Source: Chitinivibrionales bacterium
GTDB taxonomy: Bacteria; Fibrobacterota; Chitinivibrionia; Chitinivibrionales; JANQEN01
Assembly: GCA_028278335.1 (NCBI GenBank)
Contig: JANQEN010000055.1
Span: 1 to 64,000 of the forward strand
Length of the DNA: 64,000 bases
Direction: 5' to 3'
Below the pieces are notes generated by a model. That model was not told the origin of the DNA. It saw only the letters and a list, made by a program, of their open reading frames with translations, and did no database searches. Below are positions 43,970 through 53,800 of the stretch, piece by piece. A program made the position numbers and the translations under genes. How positions within the stretch are numbered: position 1 is the stretch's first letter; each line of letters begins with the position of its first letter.

Positions 43970-45598
43970 TTAATATCTCAGCACCACCTTCGAAATAACA
44001 CTGCCCTGTTCAGTGTTTATGGTAATAAGGTACATTCCAGCACCGGATGATCGTTGCTTGGAATGTTTGGAGTTCCACTCTCCCTCATAAAAGGATTGCT
44101 CAGTGTAGACCAAAGGAATGGTATTAACAAGTGTTCCCTTAGCCGTATATATTCGAGCAGATATCTCCTTTGTCATTTTGGTTGATTCAAATCTAATACG
44201 AAACACATTGGGTGCAATCTCGCGAGTTGTTACTAACGCCTGCATCCCATGCTTTACATTCCCATTGATAATCGGTGATGCAATTGGTACTGCATAATGA
44301 GCCAGAGTTGCCACATCAGGGATAATTGAATTGGCAAGCCAAGTCGAATCAAAAATGTCAGTAATACTATCAGCTGCGGTGTGGTATTGTCCGCCCCCTT
44401 TGCCTCCCTTACCGCAGGAGGCGACAATATTATTCTGCCAAAAGTGTTTTGTATCTGTGGGCAGACTGGTGCTTGTTGATCTGCTCACCTTCACTAAATA
44501 GCCATATTCTCTACCTAAGGCCTCCATTTGACGGGCAAACTCTTCTCCGCCATCGTTTTGGGTGCATATGGTGTGAGCAATTGAGGTAGCATTACCAGGA
44601 GCAATGCCGAGCATATCATGGGTAAGTGCCCCACCAATAACTTTGTAACCCTCTTCTTTCATCCAATCGACAAACACCTTACTCCCTATTATGCCATGCT
44701 CTTCAACATTGAACCCAATAAACACCACTGTATTTTCAAAATCATGATCCTTCATCACACGGGCAGCCTCTAAAAAGCAGACATCACCGCAACCATTGTC
44801 GTAGGCTCCGTGATGTCTATGTGCCCCAGTTCTATCATCATTACGAATATTATCAATATGGGCACCAACCAGACAAAAAGCCTTTTTATTAGGATATTTT
44901 TTACCGATCTTTATACCAATAACATTGGGAGCCTCAAATCGAGGAATAGGTTGAAGATAGACACTATCACAGTAGGCCTCGAATTTTGCCTTAAGATAAG
45001 GCACGAGGCAACCATCGTTCCACTGCTCATTGCGTGCATTGCGATTGTACATTCCACAGAGATCGCGGAGCATCCGAGCACAGGTGTCAGCACTCACCTT
45101 ATCGATCATTGCCCTGATCTGGGGATCTTCCCGAACTGGTTTCTGTTTTGGAGTTAGGGTTAACGATTGAGCAACCGCAGAAAGGCGAGAAAAGGAGATT
45201 TTCTCGACCTGCACTGGCACGGGCGTATGGGCTTGAATTTGATTTACACTGCTTTTTACAATGACAATGTTTTCAAATTGATCGAGGACCACACCACAGT
45301 TGGAAAAATCCAACTGGGCTATACTTTTCTTATCTTTTGCCCCAAGAACATGCACTGCAAAATACTCTCTGTTTTTTTTATCGATTTGCCCTTCAAGAAG
45401 ATAAGCTTTACTGTTATCAAATTGCATCGTTTTACGTTCAGTATAATTCACCAGTGCTAAGCAGTGATCCTTGGCCATAAATACAATGTGATAATTGTTT
45501 TGATTATCCAAGGATAGGGGTAAACGAACCAAACTCTGTGATAGACCTAATTGTACTAATACTCCAAGAATGGCGAGTAAAATGAGATTTTTTTTCAC
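43970..45598 (-). CDS. Secreted M28 family metallopeptidase (aminopeptidase-like)
   Basis: 542 residues, GTG start. Signal peptide 1-20 (NLILLAILGVLVQLGLS). M28 zinc-site residues are visible: H247 and D249 (VGAHIDN), bridging D267 (AYDNGCGD), catalytic E299-E300 (FNVEEHG), D328 (THDMLG) and H406 (GQYHTAADS). The C-terminal ~80 residues (RIYTAKGTLVNTIPL, GAGMYLITINTEQGSVISKV) form the same sorting-like domain as in the M14 proteins. It lies directly upstream of the fifth M14 gene (42 nt), so the two peptidases are probably co-expressed. Confidence 0.9.
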   Translation of the reverse strand: MKKNLILLAILGVLVQLGLSQSLVRLPLSLDNQNNYHIVFMAKDHCLALVNYTERKTMQFDNSKAYLLEGQIDKKNREYFAVHVLGAKDKKSIAQLDFSNCGVVLDQFENIVIVKSSVNQIQAHTPVPVQVEKISFSRLSAVAQSLTLTPKQKPVREDPQIRAMIDKVSADTCARMLRDLCGMYNRNARNEQWNDGCLVPYLKAKFEAYCDSVYLQPIPRFEAPNVIGIKIGKKYPNKKAFCLVGAHIDNIRNDDRTGAHRHHGAYDNGCGDVCFLEAARVMKDHDFENTVVFIGFNVEEHGIIGSKVFVDWMKEEGYKVIGGALTHDMLGIAPGNATSIAHTICTQNDGGEEFARQMEALGREYGYLVKVSRSTSTSLPTDTKHFWQNNIVASCGKGGKGGGQYHTAADSITDIFDSTWLANSIIPDVATLAHYAVPIASPIINGNVKHGMQALVTTREIAPNVFRIRFESTKMTKEISARIYTAKGTLVNTIPLVYTEQSFYEGEWNSKHSKQRSSGAGMYLITINTEQGSVISKVVLRY

Positions 45599-46194
45599 TA
45601 TATCGATACCCCTATAAATGTGTGATTAACAGAATGGGTAGTTATATTTCAAAACTGAGGGAATGGATACAATTCCACCCATGATTCCCACAGGAAACTA
45701 ACCAATTCATTTAGTTATTTCGAATTCTGTAATAATTCAGCAAAAACCATGTAATTACGATTAATCACAGCCAGCACCCCACGATAAGCTGCAATTATTA
45801 GGATTATACTAATAATGTAATAATAATCTAGGACTTTTGCCAAAATGATTAGGAAATAGTGATTGATTATACATTTCTACCTGGTCGGATATCGTTTCTA
45901 CCCGATGATTTATCATCTCTAACGATGATGGATACCTCTCTCTCTTTCCAAATTTAATTAGCTTTTGACCTTTGCGTTAGGCAGGCGAAAGGTTTAGTCC
46001 CGCTTGCGGGACCGAGGCGAATAGCCGAGCCTGGGAGCCACGCCGACCCCGCTACGCGGGGGAATGCCCAAATTAATCTTTTTCAAACACCTCTCCATTT
46101 TATTTTTTTTATAAATCTTTTTCATTAACAAATAACGTCCAAAAGGATATAATCAATTGGTGTTCGATATGGGGGAATTTTTTAGGATACGATT
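45599..46194. other. Intergenic region between divergent genes
   Basis: 596 bp. Apart from the GC-rich repeat copy at 45974-46073 it is AT-rich and carries the promoters for the M28 gene (minus) and the Tat-exported protein (plus). I recognise no gene or RNA in the rest. Confidence 0.45.
45974..46073 (-). repeat. GC-rich dispersed palindromic repeat, copy 2 (inverted)
   Basis: Read on the minus strand: TTTGGGCATTCCCC, hairpin CCCCCGCGTAGCGGGG, core GTCGGCGTGGCTCCCAGG, hairpin GTCCCGCAAGCGGGAC, end ACCTTTCGCCTGCCTAAC. Block order and sequence match 4929-5070 and 61247-61356, while the hairpin arms differ in sequence but stay paired. Confidence 0.75.
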
Positions 46195-47031
46195 ATGGGA
46201 TCCCACGATTGTCAATCACGCCGTCAATTTCTGCGCACAGGACTCTGCTCACTCTTTTGTCTTTCTGCAAACATGTTCAGTTGTTCCCAGGGGTCAAGGC
46301 GACATCCTGTCCTTGCGGTTGACGATGACTACTACCTTCGAAATAAAGAGAAGATCATGGAACAGTTGGATAGCTTTATCCCGCTGGCTGTGCATGTACT
46401 TTCTGATTACATGCCTAAAAAACGAGCCAAGGCTTTGATCAAACGAGCACGGGCCGATTACATTGCCTATCTTCCCGAGCTCCCCTACATTGGCGGCGAT
46501 GCCAACCCACACACCTGGGCACTTGTCAACTGTGCCTATTATTTAAAGGTTATCCCCTTGCTTCTCCATGAAAGAGTTACGCTGCGTCAGGGTGCAAAGA
46601 TCGGCTATGATATCGTCTATCAATACTGGAACAATCTCTCTCCCTTTCGTAAATGGATGGCACGAAACTTTTTAGTGACCGAACGACACTTTCGTAAGCT
46701 TGCTACCTGGGAGCCACCGGTTCCCTTTCCCTATGATTGGCAGGTTACCTTTGTCCCCGGTGAGGGTAAAAACTTTGATTTTGGTATTGATGTAACCCAA
46801 TGTGGTGCAGTGAGACTCTTTAGAGACCAGGGACTTTCTGATTATATGCCGTATATTTGTCAGCAAGATTTTGCCAGTATTAAGCCCCTTAATATAAGAA
46901 TGACCCGCACACAAACACTTGCCTGCGGGTCACTTTGTGATTTTCGTTATCTTCGCGATCAGGAGGGTATCGAAGGTTGGCCCCCGGAGAGCCTACCGGA
47001 ATTTTCCCATTGCCAAGGGAGTTCAGTCTAA
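46195..47031 (+). CDS. Tat-exported protein of the L-2-amino-thiazoline-4-carboxylate (ATC) hydrolase family
   Basis: 278 residues. The N-terminus has a twin-arginine motif (QSRRQFLRTG) followed by a hydrophobic stretch ending in Cys (NMFSC), suggesting Tat export and perhaps a lipoprotein. The body resembles the ATC-hydrolase family: helical, with RHFRKL, NFDFGIDVTQCGAVRLFRDQ, and the family-like end CGSLCDFRYLR. AGGA lies 8 nt before ATG 46195. The family name comes from the CDFRY-type C-terminus and is moderately certain. It stands alone between two repeat elements. Confidence 0.65.
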   Translation: MGSHDCQSRRQFLRTGLCSLFCLSANMFSCSQGSRRHPVLAVDDDYYLRNKEKIMEQLDSFIPLAVHVLSDYMPKKRAKALIKRARADYIAYLPELPYIGGDANPHTWALVNCAYYLKVIPLLLHERVTLRQGAKIGYDIVYQYWNNLSPFRKWMARNFLVTERHFRKLATWEPPVPFPYDWQVTFVPGEGKNFDFGIDVTQCGAVRLFRDQGLSDYMPYICQQDFASIKPLNIRMTRTQTLACGSLCDFRYLRDQEGIEGWPPESLPEFSHCQGSSV

Positions 47032-47375
47032 TCAAATCTTGACATTCTAATGTATCTACTGATTTCTCCCTGATCTAATGGAACTGATAATAAATGTAAA
47101 TAGCATATCTAAGCATATTGATAGAACCTACAATATTTTTCGCTTTTCAGGAGATTTTTATCCCCTTCAATCGCACCGCATAGATATTTGGGAAGAGCGA
47201 AGATCTGTCCGAGCCCAAAGGGCGAGTTATCGAGCGACCAAATATATATGCGATTAGTGCGATTGCGGGGTGTGTTTCTTTGCATACTTTCTTTGCACAA
47301 GCAAAGAAAGTATGAATACTGTCGGGCAGTGTCCCGACGATTTTATACAAATTATAAAGGATTTCCGCTTCTCTA
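47032..47375. other. Intergenic region carrying a multi-hairpin element
   Basis: 344 bp between convergent genes. The right half is the structured unit listed at 47153-47338; the left part (47032-47150) is AT-rich with no recognisable feature. Confidence 0.5.
47153..47338. repeat. Multi-hairpin non-coding element
   Basis: It starts with a 20-mer, GATTTTTATCCCCTTCAATC (47153-47172), also present at 41852-41871. A long inverted repeat follows: CAATCGCAC plus CGCATAGATATTTGG (47168-47191) against CCAAATATATATGCG and GTGCGATTG (47238-47265), one mismatch and a 4-nt bulge. Then come a perfect 14-bp hairpin (47283-47296 with 47301-47314, loop ACAA) and a GTCGGG/CCCGAC hairpin (47321-47338). The arrangement looks like a small mobile or regulatory RNA unit; the 14-bp hairpin may also act as terminator for the flanking genes. 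Confidence 0.6.
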
Positions 47376-47867
47376 CTACTTTGCTAAAAGACAATCCTTA
47401 CAATCCTTATCACCTTTTGTGATATCTTTAATTATTGCATTGATATCTTTTTTTAGGTCCTTGATCTCCTTATCTAAATCCTTGATCTCCTGTTTTTGAG
47501 AAGCACGGCCCTTAGCATTATCACGGGCAATACGATACTCCTCCTTATTATCGGTTTTATTCTCTTTCTTGTCTTTTTTAAGAAGCTTAACCTCATCCTT
47601 ATAGGCCTGATCATCAGCAAGCTCAGCTTCGATCAAGTTAGTGCGTTCAACAACCTTTTGCCGCAAAGCAAGGGAGAGTGCCATGGTTTGTTCTCTAATT
47701 TCGGCTTGATACTTTTTATGACACTCAACAAGTGTCTCTTTATCAGCTTTTTTTGGTGGTTTTTTGCTCTCCTTAGCAACAGAAGAGAAAGAGACTATAA
47801 GCATAAGCATTAAGCAAAACCGAACCATCGTTATCATAGGCTTCCATATACCTGAATGTAAAAACAT
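47376..47867 (-). CDS. Small secreted Lys/Glu-rich coiled-coil protein
   Basis: 163 residues, not recognised. Start at ATG 47867 behind GAGAGG (5 nt); an upstream in-frame GTG is part of the SD region. A signal-like segment (MVRFCLMLMLIVSFSSVA, residues ~14-31) is followed by a highly charged, helical body (QAEIREQTMALSLALRQKVV; KEIKDLKKDINAIIKDI) and a terminal C-x2-C (DCKDCLLAK). It lies 31 nt downstream of the giant surface-protein gene on the same strand and is probably co-transcribed; an accessory or periplasmic partner is possible but unproven. Confidence 0.65.
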   Translation of the reverse strand: MFLHSGIWKPMITMVRFCLMLMLIVSFSSVAKESKKPPKKADKETLVECHKKYQAEIREQTMALSLALRQKVVERTNLIEAELADDQAYKDEVKLLKKDKKENKTDNKEEYRIARDNAKGRASQKQEIKDLDKEIKDLKKDINAIIKDITKGDKDCKDCLLAK

Positions 47868-47898
47868 AATCACCTCTCTTGTTAATTTTCTTTAAGTA

Positions 47899-50800
47899 TT
47901 AAAATAGGGTTTGTAAATCATTAACGACCTGTTGCAGTAAGGGGAACACCTCACTCTGAGCATCACAATCAGTGATCACATCATTTGAATCAGGTGAACC
48001 AGAATCATTACAGCCATTCATTCTTTCAAGTATACCAAAATTGATCAATAAGTAGGCAATGCGATACCGTCCTCTATCAATTAAGTATTGCGCGATATTC
48101 AATCCAAAGGTCAAGTTACGTTTTTGTCGCCTTCTGGTAAATGCACTTCTTGGAAGATCATTAATCGCTGTGATACTTGCTTCCACGTTCTCGGTAATAT
48201 TATCCTCTACAGAGACCGCCACAACAGAGACCTGGCTAGGATCACTATCTACAAGTCCGTCATTGACTACCAGAGCAATAATGTAATGTCCTTCAACATC
48301 AGGAACAAGGGATGCCTGAACCATATCTGGATCTACAATAGTTGCGTTGCTTCCCGTTGGTTTAGTAACAATTGTCCATGAGTAGGTGAGCGCATCTTCA
48401 TTGGCATCATTACTGGCACTTCCATCCAAGGTAGTGGCTTCATTGACCGCCACCGAGACATTTCCACCAGCATTAGCTACAGGGGCAACATTTTCAAAGG
48501 TGATTGTTACTTCGTCAGCAGTGCTTGATACCCATGGATCAGACACGATTAATTGTAGTACATACTCACCATAGACATCGGGAGTAAAGGTTGGCGCCTC
48601 TACAGTCGGATCATTAAGCGCTGCGCTGCTACCCTCAGGTTTAGACACAAAGGACCAGGCAAAGGTCATAGGATCATCATCCGAATCCTCACTCTGTGAT
48701 CCGTCAAGTGTAACCTGATCACCGATGATGAGAACCAACTGATCTTCGCCAGCATCTGCTTGAGGCGTAGAGTTCACGGTGCTAATGTATACAAGATCAG
48801 GTGCACTCTGTTCACCCTGGGCATCAATGACAACCAATTCAACAATATATTCGCCAAGGTAGTCCAATTCAATAACCGTACTCACCTCATCGGGCGTTTC
48901 AAGTTCTGCGGTACTTCCTGTAGGTTTATCAATCAAGGTCCAGACAAAGGTTAAGGGGTAGTCTCCATCTGGATCAGTACTGCGATGCCCACTCAAGGAA
49001 AGTACATCACCGGGATGGGCAGTCTGGTTCTCACTGGCAATTGCCACTGGTGCTTGATTTGCCTCGTCTATGGTAATGGTGATATCTTCAAGGACATCCC
49101 AAGTACCATCACTGGCTGTAATGGTTACATTGTAAGTTCCAGCCTGTGTATTAGTTGGCTCCCAACTAAAGCGTGCCTTACCATTGCCACTGTCCACAAA
49201 GACCATACCGGTTTGTACTTCACCGGTCAAAGTAAGTGTTATGGCATCACCACACGCATCAGAGGCGCTAACCACGAAGTCAAGTGCCACTTCCTCTTCA
49301 CCACTCTGATCACCAATGGGATCGAGTACGGGGAGCACATCCTCAACCACTACAGTCTGAGTCTGGTCTGATTGATTCCCATTTCCATCGGTATAGGTCC
49401 AGGTAATCAGGTGCGTACCCGGTTCAGTATAGGTAAGCGGATCAGCGGTGGTTCCAGTTACAGCTCCAACGCAATTATCTGTTGCGGTTGGTGTAGCAGT
49501 CACCTCTGCTGAGCACTGCTCAGTTATGGTTGGTAATGTTGCCACATCCGGTACTGGTGCAGCTGCATCATTTACCACTACCTGCTGAGTTTGTGTACTA
49601 CTATTGCCATTACCATCATCATAGGTCCAAGTAATAGAATAGCTACCAGCATTAGAGTAGATTAATGGATCGCTTGTCGATCCGGCTACTGCTCCAACAC
49701 AGTTATCCGTAGCCGTAGGCACAGTAGTCACTTCAACAGAACAATCACCGCTCACTGTAGCAAGGGTCGCCACATCAGGAACTGGTGCAGTATTGTCCTG
49801 AATGGTCACTGTCTGCTCTTGTGTTGCTGCATTGCCATTACCATCGTCATAGGTCCAGGTAACAGTATAGGTTCCTGCAACATTATAGGTTAATGGATCT
49901 GTTGTTGTTCCTGAAACTTCTCCCACACAATTATCTGTTGCGGTTGGAATCTGAGTAATCTCAACAGAACAGGTTCCTGTTACATCACTTAAGGTAGCAT
50001 TATCTGGAACTGGTGCAAGTATGTCATCAAGTACAGTCACTGTTACCGTTCCAACTGCAGTATCTCCGTGACCATCACTTATGGTATAGGTAAAATTGTC
50101 CGATCCGTCAAAGAGTTCGCTGGGAGTGTAATGCACCAGCAAACTATCATTGAAAATACTAACAGATCCGTTTGATGGTTGTGTAACAGATTGAATCTTA
50201 AGATTATTACCATCTATATCAGTATCATTCTCAAGAACATCAATAGTAACGGATTTGTCTTCGTAGGTTGTGACAACATCGTTGTTTGCTACTGGAAGAT
50301 CGTTTACATTAGTTACAGTAACACGTACTTCTGCAGTATCAAAATTTCCATTTCCATCAGTTACCACGTATGTAAAAAGATCTACACCAAAAAAATTCAG
50401 TTGAGGAGTGTATAGTATTTCTGTTTGACTAAGCTCTGCTATTCCACCATTAATGGGTTGAGTTATTGAATGAACGCTCAATAGATCGTTATCGCGGTCA
50501 ACATCATTTGAAACTACGTCGATATACACCGATGTTTCTTCTAATGTTGATACAGTATCATCAATAGCTTCTGGAATATCAAAAAATGTAAAATTTGTAG
50601 AATCAATTCCTATCAAATCACAATTATTTACAATTACTTTGAAAGATGATGGGCCAGAATAAGTTGGAGTCCAAAAATTACCATAAATTCCATCTTGGGG
50701 ATCATCATCTCCGTGCTCACCATCATCGTAGAGCATAAAACTACCATTATTGCTATCAAGTATCCCAACAGCACTATAAATATTTTGAACACCAAATTCA

Positions 50801-53800
50801 TCACTTATTTGCGCTTTGAAAATAGGGTCGGATAATGGCATTTGACTATTATCCAATGGAGAAAGAATTTCCACAGTTATTGAATTAGTTTTAGGAAGTA
50901 TGTAAGACCTATTGGCAATTAAGTCATCCGCTTCCTGTTGATTTTCAGCACACAGCCATTCAGAATACTCTGATACACATATGGAAAGAACATAATTAAG
51001 GAGCACAAGTTGATGGCCAGTACGCACATGTTCTGATACAACTTTAATTTCATTTTTACTAACTCCTTGAGTTACTTCATGTAAAAAAATGGGATCGACA
51101 TCAAATACAAAAACGTAATTTGTTCTTACTCCTTCATATCTTCCAACATGATGACCATTTATATAAAAATCAGCGTTTGATAATCCAGCGTGCCAACCAC
51201 CTTCGCTTGTGCTAACCTTAAGTTGGACACCAATTATATCTTTTCGTTTTAGGCCTAGTGGTAAACTAACTTCGGTTTGGTTTATTGGTCTATTTGAGCA
51301 ATAAAAGTTCCAGGTTCTTGCTTCAATAGAGCAATCTTCGATTTTACCTAAAAACATATCTTTCTGACATATAAAAGCTAAGGTATCTCTTTTTTCAACA
51401 CCAGCAGCGGAAGCAATTAATTGAGCTGTCATTCCATTAAAATCTTCAGTTAGAATTGGAATTACCTTAAAATCAATCGAATCATTTTTTCCTAATCGAT
51501 TATGAATTATTTGAGGATCCATTAGAATTGCTCCGCTTCCACTTAATACCTCATGATCAATAGTCAGATCTGTTAAAGGATGACTATTCTGATGATTTTT
51601 AATCCGATACGTGTACTCTAAAGTAGAAGGATCATAATCTATTTGTTCTAAAGTAAAGTTAATATTTGGAACTACAACTGAGACCTTAATAGTAGAATAG
51701 TCTTGAATAGGTGGTTGTCCTTCATCAAAGGTCCTTAAATAGGCACCTAAGGTATACTGTGTATTTGCTTTAGCATCTTGAGCATGTACAGCAAGAGTAA
51801 CATCAAAGGCAGCACCAGCATCCAATGTAATTATGCTATCAGCACCTCCTGGTCCAATGAATCCAGAAACTAGCTCACCTAAGGGATTAGTCACAAATAA
51901 CTGTACCCTATGAGCAATATTATCGGTATTCCGTATACTAACATCACGATGCTGAGCATAGTCTCTATCAATAGAAAACTTATACTCTCTCAGAGTAAAC
52001 ACAACCCCACGACCAACAGAAAACTCCCTTACGCTACTGGTCGCAACACCACACTCTGAGGAGCTTTGTGCATACCATTCGTAGCTGGTGTTGCGGGTAA
52101 GGTTCTCTACAAGAACACTGTGTTGCAAGCCATCACTGTTTGTGTGCTCGGTATAGTTGGAGGTACCCGTTTCACGAATAAAGAGTGAGGTTGAGCTTAC
52201 ACGGTCAGTGCTCCAGGCAAAGAGAACACTGGTACCGCCCATGGTCACATTATCCTCGGGTGTGAGATCAGATATGATTGGATTAGAATAGAGCACAAGC
52301 AAGGCATCTAAGGTGTCAACTTCACCATCGTCTATTGAAGTTACCACAACCTGAAAGGGATAGCTACCAACAGCTTGACAATCGTTCACCTGGATTAATG
52401 CCAATCCCTGACCGCGCCCACCAGCAAGAAGTTTGAGCGTATCGGTTTGCATAGTATACCAGGCTGGATCAAGACCAATAATTGTAAATGTAAATTCACC
52501 ACGAAAGTGGCCCGTATTATGAACATTCATCTCTAAGGGAATTGTCGCACCAATGCTACCAGTAAGGGTGTCCTCCTCTAAACTTGAGGTAAAGCGATTA
52601 CCCGGAAGTACAATCACTTCTTGTACTTGTGATGACACATTTCCATTTCCATCATCAAAAGTCCAGGTTATTTCGTGAGTCCCCAAAGAAGAGTATGATA
52701 ATGGATCTGTGGTTGTTCCAGTTATTGATCCGAAACAGTTGTCTGTTGCTGTGGGAACGGTTGTAACCTCAACAAATAACTCGCCACTTTCAACAGGTAA
52801 AGGATCCACATTCGGTACTGGCGGCTGATTATCCTGCACAATAACCGATTGTGTTTGAGTTGACACATTACCATTACCATCATCATAGGTCCAGGTGATC
52901 TCGTAGGTGCCAAAGTCATTGTAAACCAGCGGATCTGTTGTTGTACCAACAACCGTCCCAACACAGAAATCAGTTGCTGAAGGATATTCTGTTACCTCTG
53001 CAGAGCAACTTCCAGTAACCGGATCTAAAGGTGAAACATTGGCTACAGGCGCAACAATGTCATCAAGCACAGTTACATCAACCGTTGCTTGAGCAGCACC
53101 TCCGTGAACATCACTTATGGTATAGGTAAAACTGTCAGTTCCATCAAAGAGTTCGCCTGGAACAAAATTGATCTTATAACCATTATCTACAATGTTTACG
53201 GTTCCATTAATCGGTTGTGTAACTGACTGGATAATCAAATTATCATTGTCAACATCAACGTCATTACCCAGAACATCAATGGTAACTGCTTTATCCTCAT
53301 AGGTTGTAGCTACATCGTTGTTTGCAATTGGGAGATCGTTTATAGGAGTTACAGTAACATGCACTTCTGCAGTATCATAATTTCCATTTCCATCAGTAAT
53401 CACATATTCGAACACATCTATACCATTAAAGTTTACATCAGGGGTATAAGAAATATCCGAAGTATTTAAAACTGTTGATCCATGGTTTGGTTGAGTTATA
53501 GATACAAGGGAAATTGGATCACCGTCTGCATCAGAATCATTTGCTAGGACATCTATATTAACCGGGGAATCTTCATTTGTCCATTCAAAGTCATCATTAG
53601 CAATGGGTGATGCAACTAAATTTAGATTTATTTCATCTGAATCTTCCAATGCACAGTGTTTAGCAACAACACGAAGATTGATTGGCCCAGAAATGACTGG
53701 AGATAAGGCATTTCCATATATTCCATCTCCAGCTAAACTATCAAAATGCCCACCATCATCGTAGAGTGTCACTCCATGAGTACCATTATTAACAAACCCA

